Shown: piece by piece, positions 1-4,992 of the stretch
Position numbering within the stretch: position 1 is the first letter of the stretch
Layout of the letters: each line of letters opens with the position of its first letter
Origin: Bacteroidales bacterium UBA7574
GTDB taxonomy: Bacteria; Bacteroidota; Bacteroidia; Bacteroidales; Paludibacteraceae
Direction: 5' to 3'
Length of the DNA: 5,171 nt
NCBI GenBank assembly: GCA_002479035.1
Contig: DLLA01000095.1
Span: forward strand, 8,465-13,635
The notes under the pieces: generated by a model
The model's database searches: none
What the model saw: only the letters and a program-made list of their open reading frames with translations
What the model was told of the DNA's origin: nothing
Position numbers and translations under genes: made by a program

Positions 1-33
1 CCTTGCGTATCCCTTGCTGAATCACCTACTCTT

Positions 34-68
34 GACCCGAGACCTCCCCGACCCCCCAAGGGAGGGGA
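34..68. repeat. C-rich, partly self-complementary intergenic element
   Basis: Non-coding stretch just downstream of the exonuclease stop codon. On the plus strand it has C runs (CTCCCC, then CCCCCC) followed by AA and GGGAGGGG, so CCTCCC and GGGGGG can pair on the minus-strand transcript, with several alternative registers. No U tract follows on the minus strand, so it is not a standard intrinsic terminator, although it could still protect or end the dnaN-exonuclease mRNA. The minus strand also carries four G runs of 6, 4, 2 and 3. From memory, similar C/G-run hairpins recur between genes in Bacteroidales; this is not verified here. The rest of positions 1-80 shows no gene. Confidence 0.4.
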
Positions 69-80
69 CTAGCAGACATA

Positions 81-872
81 TCACTTCCTTGTGTTCAGGT
101 AGATACGCAGGCAGACGTTCTTCGTGTATTGCGGGAAGTCGCCTTGCTGAATCCATCCGTAGTAGCCCGTGTCGCGACGGAAGACATCTGCCACGCGCTG
201 CCCCTTGTACTTGCCGAAGTTGAATATCTCCACGCCCTCGTTGTCGTAAGCGATACGTCCTGCGAAGTCGGCGAAACGTACATTTCCTGTCGTGTAGGTC
301 GCTAATTCTTCCACATTCGTGGGGAGGTCGTACTTCTCCAACTGCGCCATCAGCACCTCGTAGGTAGCCATGGTGTCGGCATTCGCCGAGTGGGCATCGG
401 TGAGGTCTTTGCCGCAATAGAACTTGTACGCCGCCACGAGGTTGCGCGGTTCCCGCTTCTGGAAGATAGTGAAGACGTCCACCATCTTCATGCGCTTGAG
501 GTCGATATTCACGCCTGCGCGCATCATCTCCTCCGCCAAAAGGGGCAGGTCGAAGTGGTTGGAGTTGTAGCCCGCGAGGTCCGCGCCCGTCAGCACCTCT
601 GCCACCTGTGCCGCTATCTGCTTGAAGGTGGGGCAGTCAGTGAGGTCTTCGTCGTGGATACCATGTACGGCAGCCGCCTCATCGGGGATGTGCATCTGCA
701 CCTCTTCGCCGTTGACGATGTGGGTAGGCTTTACGCGGAAAGTCTTCCCCTCGGACGTGCCGTTAGGGAAGACCTTATAATAACTTAACTCTACAATACG
801 GTCGGTGCCGATATTGAGTCCCGTGGTCTCCAAGTCGAAGAATACCAGCGGTTTGGTTAGTTGGAGTTTCAT
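81..872 (-). CDS. DEDDh 3'-5' exonuclease (DNA Pol III epsilon-like) with ExoX-like C-terminal domain
   Basis: This 263-residue protein is predicted to remove nucleotides from DNA 3' ends using two metal ions. The RNase T/epsilon-type exonuclease fold covers roughly residues 8-178. All DEDDh catalytic residues are visible: D13 and E15 in FDLETTG, D108 in NSNHFDLPLL, and H161 and D166 in DAHSANADT. After a linker, residues about 216-258 (NFGKYKGQRVADV...YYGWIQQGDF) match the small domain found at the C-terminus of exonuclease X-like proteins. That domain is absent from classical E. coli epsilon, so proofreading is possible but repair or end-trimming is equally plausible. The ATG lies 14 nt after the dnaN stop with no promoter or terminator between, which implies co-transcription with the clamp gene. 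The start is supported by the family-typical short N-terminus before the first motif. Family assignment is secure; the specific role is inferred. Confidence 0.93.
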   Translation of the reverse strand: MKLQLTKPLVFFDLETTGLNIGTDRIVELSYYKVFPNGTSEGKTFRVKPTHIVNGEEVQMHIPDEAAAVHGIHDEDLTDCPTFKQIAAQVAEVLTGADLAGYNSNHFDLPLLAEEMMRAGVNIDLKRMKMVDVFTIFQKREPRNLVAAYKFYCGKDLTDAHSANADTMATYEVLMAQLEKYDLPTNVEELATYTTGNVRFADFAGRIAYDNEGVEIFNFGKYKGQRVADVFRRDTGYYGWIQQGDFPQYTKNVCLRIYLNTRK

Positions 873-886
873 GTCTGATGTTCGGT

Positions 887-2008
887 TTACTCGTTGAGCA
901 GCATCGGCATTAGCAGTATCAGCAGTTCTTGGTTCTCCTCGTTTTCGGCGGGCAGTATGAGTCCGGCACGAGCGGGGTCAGCCAACTCCAGGATTACATC
1001 TTGCGAAGCGATGGACGACAGTATCTCAATCAGGAACGGCGCCTTGAAGCCGATAGCCATCGGCATACCGCTGTAGTCGCAAGCGATAGTCTCTTCCGCA
1101 GAGGTCGAGAAATCAATGTCCTGTGCCGAGATTTTGATTTGGTTCTCGCTCAGTGCCAGTTTCAGCAGCGACGTACCCGTGTTGGCAAAGACTGCCACAC
1201 GCTTGCAGGCATTCACGATGGTCTGACGGTCCACGATGACCTTGTTCTGGTTGTTCTGCGGGATAACGGCATTGTAATTGGGGAAGCGTCCTTCTATCTG
1301 GCGGCACACAATGACCGTCTGCCCGAAGGCGAACTTGGCATTCTTCTGCCCGAAGGTGATGACCACGTCCTCCGTCTCCTTTGCCAGCACCTGGCGAAGC
1401 AGCATCGCAGGCTTCTTGGGCAGTATGAAATTAGTGGCTTGTGGCACGTGAACGCTCGTGTTGATGTAGCGTACAAGGCGGTGTGCGTCGGTAGCCACCA
1501 GCGTAATCTTGTCCTCTGCGAGGTCGAAGAAGATACCGTTCATCACGGGGCGCAACTCGTCGTCGGCGGTGCAGAAGATGGTCTTGTTGATGGCATCAAG
1601 CAGCACATTGGCAGGCATCGTGAGGGTGTTCCCGCCCTCTTCGGCGGGCATCTCGGGGTATTCCTGTCCGTTGGCACCCACGAAACTGTATGTACCGTTG
1701 GCACTGGTGATGTTCAGCCCGAAGTTCTGGTCGTCAATCAGGAAGGTCAGCGGCTGCTCAGGGAACTCCTTGAGGGTGTCCAGCAGCAGGCGTGCGCCGA
1801 ATGCCACCTTGCCTTCGCCCTGCGGGTTCTCCACCGGAAGCGTGGTGCGGATAGTGGTCTCGCCGTCTGACGCTGTCAGTGTGAGTTGCTCACCCTGCAG
1901 GTCGAACAGCACATCCTCCAATATCTGCAAACTATTCTTGCTGGCAATCACGCGGCTCACTGCTTGCAACTGTGCAAACAACTTCGTACTTGATACGTTA
2001 AATTTCAT
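887..2008 (-). CDS. dnaN: DNA polymerase III subunit beta (sliding clamp)
   Basis: This 373-residue protein is the ring-shaped homodimeric processivity clamp that encircles DNA and tethers the replicative polymerase and repair enzymes. It is close to the E. coli length of 366 and begins with the typical MKFNVSSTKLFAQLQ. Three structurally similar domains are expected at about 1-122, 130-250 and 252-373. Family motifs are present: RPVMNGIFF (153-161), ATDAHRLV (172-179), EGRFPNY (239-245) and the C-terminal LLMPMLLNE. The last corresponds to the MPMRL tail of E. coli that lines the partner-binding pocket, here with a two-residue extension. The ATG is preceded by an A-rich leader without Shine-Dalgarno sequence. 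A well-matched promoter lies about 65 nt upstream. The gene is separated from dnaA in this window and leads an operon with the downstream exonuclease. Nothing suggests damage or transfer. Confidence 0.98.
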   Translation of the reverse strand: MKFNVSSTKLFAQLQAVSRVIASKNSLQILEDVLFDLQGEQLTLTASDGETTIRTTLPVENPQGEGKVAFGARLLLDTLKEFPEQPLTFLIDDQNFGLNITSANGTYSFVGANGQEYPEMPAEEGGNTLTMPANVLLDAINKTIFCTADDELRPVMNGIFFDLAEDKITLVATDAHRLVRYINTSVHVPQATNFILPKKPAMLLRQVLAKETEDVVITFGQKNAKFAFGQTVIVCRQIEGRFPNYNAVIPQNNQNKVIVDRQTIVNACKRVAVFANTGTSLLKLALSENQIKISAQDIDFSTSAEETIACDYSGMPMAIGFKAPFLIEILSSIASQDVILELADPARAGLILPAENEENQELLILLMPMLLNE

Positions 2009-2071
2009 ATTCTGTCTGTTTTTTGGTTAATACAAAAATTGCTCTAACACACCTTATATATGTATTAGGGC

Positions 2072-2104
2072 GCAAAGATACGATTTTTCGGCGAGATATG
2101 CAAA
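2072..2104 (-). promoter_or_regulatory. dnaN promoter (Bacteroidetes type)
   Basis: Read on the minus strand, TTTG (2104-2101) is followed by exactly 20 nt and then TATCTTTGC (2080-2072), a full match to the Bacteroidetes -33/-7 form TTTG-N20-TAnnTTTGC. Transcription should start near 2064-2066, giving a leader of about 57 nt before the dnaN ATG at 2008. No other promoter is seen before the exonuclease gene, so this one probably drives both. Confidence 0.8.
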
Positions 2105-2110
2105 TAAAAG

Positions 2111-2142
2111 TTGCAGGTATGCGAATTTTGTAGTACCTTTGC
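2111..2142 (+). promoter_or_regulatory. tRNA-Leu promoter (Bacteroidetes type)
   Basis: On the plus strand, TTG (2111-2113), a 20-nt spacer and TACCTTTGC (2134-2142) match the Bacteroidetes consensus. The start site should fall near 2148-2150, leaving about 30 nt of 5' leader for RNase P to remove before the tRNA begins at 2181. It points away from the dnaN promoter, and only 6 bp separate their -33 elements. Confidence 0.78.
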
Positions 2143-2180
2143 GGCACTTTTGTAGCCCCACGCTGTGAGGCAGTTGTTAC

Positions 2181-2265
2181 GCGGCATTGGCGGAATTGGT
2201 AGACGCGCCAGACTTAGGATCTGGTTCTTCGCAGAGTGAAGGTTCGAGTCCTTTATGCCGCACCA
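2181..2265 (+). tRNA. tRNA-Leu (anticodon UAG), CCA encoded
   Basis: The 7-bp acceptor stem GCGGCAT/ATGCCGC is perfect. The D stem is GCG/CGC, with the conserved GG in the D loop. The anticodon stem is CCAGA/TCTGG around the loop CTTAGGA, which places anticodon TAG at 2215-2217. A long variable arm (about 2225-2237) is typical of class II leucine tRNAs. The T arm has the canonical loop TTCGAGT. The discriminator is A at 2262, as expected for leucyl-tRNA synthetase, and CCA is encoded at 2263-2265. It should read CUN leucine codons. Confidence 0.97.
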
Positions 2266-2266
2266 T

Positions 2267-2296
2267 GGTCGGGACGCAACGTGTCCCGATTATTGT
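2267..2296 (+). terminator. Hairpin after tRNA-Leu, weak intrinsic terminator
   Basis: TCGGGACGC (2269-2277) and GTGTCCCGA (2281-2289) form a 9-bp GC-rich stem with one G-U pair and an AAC loop. G-U pairs at 2267-2268 with 2290-2291 can extend it. The following TTATTGTA is only partly U-rich. Termination may therefore be incomplete and let transcription continue into the lipoprotein gene 36 nt farther on. Confidence 0.6.
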
Positions 2297-2331
2297 AAAC
2301 AGATGATATTCACCCTAATAAAAGTGTAACT

Positions 2332-2868
2332 ATGATAAGAATGAATGTACGTAATACGCCGGTGGTCTTGATGATAACGGCGATTGCTTGTGTGATGACA
2401 AGTTGCTTGGATAATGTAAAATCGGATTATACTCCTCAGATTTATTTGTCGGAATTGTACCTCAATCCCTACTACGTGGGGGACACGCTGCATGCAAAAG
2501 ACACACTGCAGTTGACGTACAACAAGACCGCCGAGACATACGTGTCGGATACCATGCAAGTAGGTGACACTCTGATGGTTGGCGCGATATTCTACGCAGA
2601 GGGGAATAACTTGGTTTCGACGCGCGTTGAGTGGGACAGCACCGCGATGAAAGGGTGGTTCTATGTGAATGAGACCATAATGAAAGCACTCTCCGACACC
2701 ACGACCATTGGTGAGGGGTATTTGCGGTTCAATCCGGGATATAATATGGTGTCGCACCCCACATATTTTGTGCCCCTGAGCGCAGGTTCACACGCCGTGA
2801 AGATGACTGTTGAGACCGACTCGAAGTACTCGCCCGTATCTATATCTTTCAGTTTGATAGCGCGTTAG
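2332..2868 (+). CDS. Putative lipoprotein of unknown function
   Basis: I do not recognise the family. The 178-residue product begins with a short basic N-terminus (MIRMNVR), a hydrophobic segment at about 10-22 and a lipobox-like VMTSC with cysteine at 25. It should therefore be cleaved by signal peptidase II, lipidated and attached to the envelope. M at -3 is a less common lipobox residue. The mature part of about 154 residues is rich in Thr, Asp, Tyr and alternating hydrophobic residues, suggesting a beta-sandwich. VGDTL occurs at 49-53 and again at 77-81, hinting at internal repetition. The residues after Cys (LDNVK) are only weakly acidic, so surface export by the Bacteroidetes lipoprotein export signal is uncertain. 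ATG codons at 2332 and 2341 are both possible starts; the first follows an A-rich leader. No convincing promoter lies between it and the tRNA. It converges on mazG with a 34-nt gap. Confidence 0.8.
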   Translation: MIRMNVRNTPVVLMITAIACVMTSCLDNVKSDYTPQIYLSELYLNPYYVGDTLHAKDTLQLTYNKTAETYVSDTMQVGDTLMVGAIFYAEGNNLVSTRVEWDSTAMKGWFYVNETIMKALSDTTTIGEGYLRFNPGYNMVSHPTYFVPLSAGSHAVKMTVETDSKYSPVSISFSLIAR

Positions 2869-2902
2869 GCACTACCCCACCCCTGTATAAGGGATACCTC
2901 TC

Positions 2903-3697
2903 CTAACGACAATCGTTGTCGTACTGCTTGGCTTGTTGCCAGAGGGATTCCATCTCGTCGGGAGACATATCCTCGAGGCGGCGGTTCTGCGCCTTGGCTT
3001 GCTGCTCGATGTAGTTGAAACGATGCATGAACTTGAGGTTGGTCTTCTCCAAGGCATTGTCGGGACGAATCTTGTAGAGACGTGCGGCATTCACAAGGGC
3101 AAACAGCACATCGCCAAACTCTTCCGTGGCTTTCTCGGCATCCATATTGGCTATTTCCGCCTCAAACTCGGCAAGTTCTTCCTTGACTTTTTCCCAGACA
3201 TCTTCGCGACGCTCCCAATCGAAACCTACATTGGCTACCTTGTCCTGTATGCGGTACGCCTTGACGAGTGCGGGAAGGCTGTCGGGGATACCGCTGAGGA
3301 CGGTCTTGTTGCCGCCTTTCTCCCGCAGTTTGACCTGCTCCCACAGATGGCTGACTTCCTCGGCGTTGCGTGCAGCCTCGTCGCCATATACGTGCGGGTG
3401 TCGGAAAATGAGTTTGTCGCACAGCCGGTTGCATACGTCGGCTATGTCGAAATCGCCCGTTTCACTCGCTATCTTGGCGTAGAAAACGACGTGAAGGAAC
3501 ACGTCGCCGAGTTCCTTGCTTATCTCATTCATGTCGTGCCGCATGATGGCGGTGGCGAGTTCGTTGGCTTCTTCGATGGTGTTCTGCCGCAGACTCTCGA
3601 AGGTTTGTTTGCGGTCCCATGGGCATTTCTCGCGGAGTTCGTCCATGACGGTAAGCAGCCGGTCAAAGGCGGCTAATTGTTCTGCTCGTGTGTGCAT
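2903..3697 (-). CDS. mazG: Nucleoside triphosphate pyrophosphohydrolase MazG
   Basis: This 264-residue cytosolic enzyme hydrolyses NTPs and dNTPs to the monophosphate plus pyrophosphate, clearing non-canonical nucleotides and, in E. coli, affecting ppGpp level. Its length matches E. coli MazG (263). Two MazG helical domains are visible. The N-terminal one carries E42, E43, E46, E62 and D65 (EEANE...ELGD), preceded by CPWDRKQTFESLRQNTIEE. The C-terminal one carries E173, E174, E177, E193 and D196 (EELAE...EEFGD). The KVANVGFDW linker at 153-161 is also typical. The ATG at 3697 is chosen because MHTRAEQLAAFDRLL aligns with the family start. The reading frame stays open far upstream, but only across lpxH in the wrong frame. 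The first 25 nt overlap the end of lpxH, implying translational coupling. No clear terminator follows. Confidence 0.96.
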   Translation of the reverse strand: MHTRAEQLAAFDRLLTVMDELREKCPWDRKQTFESLRQNTIEEANELATAIMRHDMNEISKELGDVFLHVVFYAKIASETGDFDIADVCNRLCDKLIFRHPHVYGDEAARNAEEVSHLWEQVKLREKGGNKTVLSGIPDSLPALVKAYRIQDKVANVGFDWERREDVWEKVKEELAEFEAEIANMDAEKATEEFGDVLFALVNAARLYKIRPDNALEKTNLKFMHRFNYIEQQAKAQNRRLEDMSPDEMESLWQQAKQYDNDCR

Positions 3698-4467
3698 AAT
3701 GTGATATTTCCTTGTTCGTCCATTCGGGCATAGGTCCACTGCTGCCAGCAGTCGCCGAGAATGATGACGCGCGAGTTGCGCGCTATCATGAGGTCGAGTT
3801 CGATATGCCGATGTCCGAAGATATAATAATCGTGGTGGTTGGCGCGTTGCTCCTGCTCCTTGGCGAAGAGGACTAGTTCTTCGGCGTTCTCGCCTTTGTA
3901 GGGGCAAGGGTGTGCCAGTTCTTTCATACGGCTGCGGCGTGCCCACTCGTAGCCGAAGCGGTTGCCGAGGGTCGGCGGTATGAGGCGGAAGAGCGTCTGC
4001 GGGACAGGGTGATGGAAGAATGCGCGCAGGCGTATGAAATTGCGTACCTTCTTGCGGACAGGCGCGGGGAGCGTTTGCAGGTAGCCGGAGGGTATGATGC
4101 CGTCGCCGTGTGCGAGGTAGAGAGATTTGCCATGGACAGTAGTGGTGAGGGGCGTGCGGTGGATAAGGACACCCGTCTCGCGTGCCAGCCACCCGAAAGT
4201 CCATATATCGTGGTTGCCAATGAAATAATGCACATCTATGCCGCTGTCTGTCAGGCTTTTGAGGGTGGTAAGGAAAGGGCGGTACTGCTCTTTGTCGGGG
4301 TCGCGCCAGAAATACTCGTACCAGAAGTCGAACATGTCGCCCAACAAGTAGATGCTCGTGGCATCCTTAGCCATGGTGCGCAGCAATGCCACCAAGCGGG
4401 CTTGGTGTTCGTCGGGGTTCGATACGGCAAGGGAACCGAGATGTGCGTCAGACAGAAAGTAAACCAA
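3673..4467 (-). CDS. lpxH: UDP-2,3-diacylglucosamine hydrolase (LpxH-type), TTG start
   Basis: This 264-residue calcineurin-like metallophosphoesterase is predicted to cleave UDP-2,3-diacylglucosamine to lipid X and UMP, the fourth step of lipid A synthesis, at the inner face of the inner membrane. Metal-site motifs occur in order: SDAHL (D7, H9), LLGDMFDFW (D44), FIGNHD (N85, H86, D87), LAHGD (H120) and FGHRHIEL (H219, H221). The central segment at about 130-185, rich in Arg, Phe and Pro, fits the insertion that contacts membrane and acyl chains. The start is unusual. The first motif lies only six residues in, the sole start-like codon is TTG at 4467, and an in-frame TAA lies a few codons upstream. 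GNHD is present where E. coli LpxH has GNRD. A related hydrolase with different specificity cannot be fully excluded. The end overlaps mazG; sufT lies 133 nt upstream. Confidence 0.9.
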   Translation of the reverse strand: MVYFLSDAHLGSLAVSNPDEHQARLVALLRTMAKDATSIYLLGDMFDFWYEYFWRDPDKEQYRPFLTTLKSLTDSGIDVHYFIGNHDIWTFGWLARETGVLIHRTPLTTTVHGKSLYLAHGDGIIPSGYLQTLPAPVRKKVRNFIRLRAFFHHPVPQTLFRLIPPTLGNRFGYEWARRSRMKELAHPCPYKGENAEELVLFAKEQEQRANHHDYYIFGHRHIELDLMIARNSRVIILGDCWQQWTYARMDEQGNITLCTHEQNN

Positions 4468-4471
4468 GTTA

Positions 4472-4500
4472 TTTACGATTTACGAATTTACGATGTACGA
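4472..4500. repeat. TTTACGA short tandem repeats
   Basis: Four near-tandem 7-mers are visible on the plus strand: TTTACGA at 4472-4478, 4479-4485 and 4487-4493, and the variant TGTACGA at 4494-4500, with one extra A at 4486. The array ends 4 nt before the lpxH start codon, so it occupies the position where a ribosome contact region would be. Its units contain no promoter match. Confidence 0.75.
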
Positions 4501-4518
4501 TTGATAATAGGAACATAT

Positions 4519-4549
4519 AATTGCCACGAATTAGCCATTAATTTCCACG
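4519..4549. repeat. AATTnCCACG-like degenerate tandem repeat
   Basis: Three adjacent 10-11-nt units, AATTGCCACG (4519-4528), AATTAGCCATT (4529-4539) and AATTTCCACG (4540-4549), lie in the sufT-lpxH gap. The outer two differ at one base; the middle one is more diverged. It is non-coding as far as can be seen. Confidence 0.5.
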
Positions 4550-4564
4550 TTCCTACCTTTTAAC

Positions 4565-4583
4565 CGCGGACGAGGCGTCCGCG
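4565..4583. repeat. Perfect 8-bp GC-rich palindrome downstream of sufT
   Basis: CGCGGACG (4565-4572), AGG and CGTCCGCG (4576-4583) form a perfect hairpin 17 nt after the sufT stop codon. On the minus strand it is followed by GTTAAAAGG, not a U tract, so it is unlikely to be a classical terminator. It could slow RNA decay or polymerase between sufT and lpxH, or be a copy of a dispersed palindromic repeat. Confidence 0.7.
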
Positions 4584-4600
4584 TCCCCGGTCGCACACAA

Positions 4601-4915
4601 TTACATGAAGCCGAGTTCGAGTTTGGCTTCTTCGGACATCATGTCCTTGTTCCATTCGGGTTCGAAGACGATGTTCACGTTGACCGTTTTGATGCCGTCC
4701 ACGGAGCCGACCTTCTGCTTGATGTCCTCTACCAGGAAGTCCGCGGCAGGGCAGCCGGGAGCCGTGAGCGTCATGTCGATATTGCAGACACCATCGCCCG
4801 GCAGGTCAATGCGGTAGATGAGTCCGAGGTCGTATATATTAACAGGTATCTCGGGGTCAAAGACCGTTTTCAGCATCTTGAGTACCTGCTCTTCTGTCTC
4901 TAAAAATTCGTTCAT
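4601..4915 (-). CDS. sufT: MIP18/DUF59 family Fe-S cluster assembly protein (SufT-like)
   Basis: This 104-residue cytosolic protein of the MIP18 (DUF59) family takes part in iron-sulfur cluster assembly or delivery in bacteria. Motifs are clear: FDPEIPVNIYDLGLIY at 19-34, TLTAPGCP at 49-56 with the conserved cysteine C55, and FEPEWNKDMMSEEAKLELGF near the C-terminus (84-103). The ATG at 4915 is preferred because MNEFLETEEQVLKML fits the usual short start. An upstream TTG at 4957 would add 14 residues, but these would be encoded by the 5' hairpin and lie at or before the predicted transcript start. No other suf genes are in view, so this is a stand-alone copy, which is common in Bacteroidetes. 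Its promoter is clear, and it heads a possible sufT-lpxH-mazG transcript. Confidence 0.92.
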   Translation of the reverse strand: MNEFLETEEQVLKMLKTVFDPEIPVNIYDLGLIYRIDLPGDGVCNIDMTLTAPGCPAADFLVEDIKQKVGSVDGIKTVNVNIVFEPEWNKDMMSEEAKLELGFM

Positions 4916-4931
4916 ATCGGTTTGTTCGTTT

Positions 4932-4949
4932 GCGCGAGCGGGCTCGCGC
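4932..4949 (-). promoter_or_regulatory. GC-rich hairpin in the sufT 5' leader
   Basis: GCGCGAGC (4932-4939) and GCTCGCGC (4942-4949) are perfect inverted copies with two bases between. In RNA this would be a 7-bp stem with a 4-nt loop. It lies between the predicted transcription start (about 4953-4955) and the sufT ATG at 4915, so it would sit within a few bases of the 5' end of the mRNA. Possible roles are 5'-end protection or control of translation; a dispersed repeat is the alternative. Confidence 0.55.
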
Positions 4950-4960
4950 TCAATCAACCT

Positions 4961-4992
4961 GCAAAATTACTGCTTTTCTGTGAAATCTGCAA
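4961..4992 (-). promoter_or_regulatory. sufT promoter (Bacteroidetes type)
   Basis: On the minus strand, TTG (4992-4990), a 20-nt spacer and TAATTTTGC (4969-4961) match the Bacteroidetes consensus, including the terminal GC. The start site should be around 4953-4955, about 40 nt before the sufT ATG. The promoter lies after the tRNA-Arg terminator, so sufT need not depend on tRNA transcription. Confidence 0.78.

Noticed and set aside
1..80. Start of the next operon gene after the exonuclease (for example coaBC)
   Set aside because: The minus-strand ATG near 76 reaches a stop after 17 codons, and no conserved protein sequence is visible.
81..872. Clamp-binding motif in the exonuclease
   Set aside because: Segments such as QLTKPL (4-9) and QLEKY (177-181) do not fit the QLxLF consensus well enough to claim.
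929..1870. Long plus-strand frame (313 residues) opposite dnaN
   Set aside because: It lies entirely antisense to an unmistakable dnaN, has no promoter, and reads as low-information reverse-complement translation.
2933..3676. Plus-strand frame of 247 residues opposite mazG
   Set aside because: Antisense shadow of a well-supported MazG with both catalytic motif sets intact.
3698..4204. Upstream extension of mazG to 433 residues
   Set aside because: The extra 169 residues are lpxH read in the wrong frame, rich in Pro, Arg and His, and MazG is already full length from 3697.
4472..4549. CRISPR array
   Set aside because: Repeat units are only 7-11 nt, adjacent without unique spacers, and no cas genes are present.
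3910..4563. Plus-strand frame of 217 residues opposite lpxH
   Set aside because: Antisense shadow; it also runs through the repeat-filled gap, and the opposite strand has all the metallophosphoesterase motifs.
4468..4600. Separate promoter for lpxH
   Set aside because: The nearest TAnnTTTG-like strings on the minus strand have at least two mismatches and no properly spaced TTG.
4916..4957. Longer sufT start at TTG 4957
   Set aside because: It would translate the 5' hairpin, begins at or before the predicted transcript start, and the family normally starts near the ATG at 4915.
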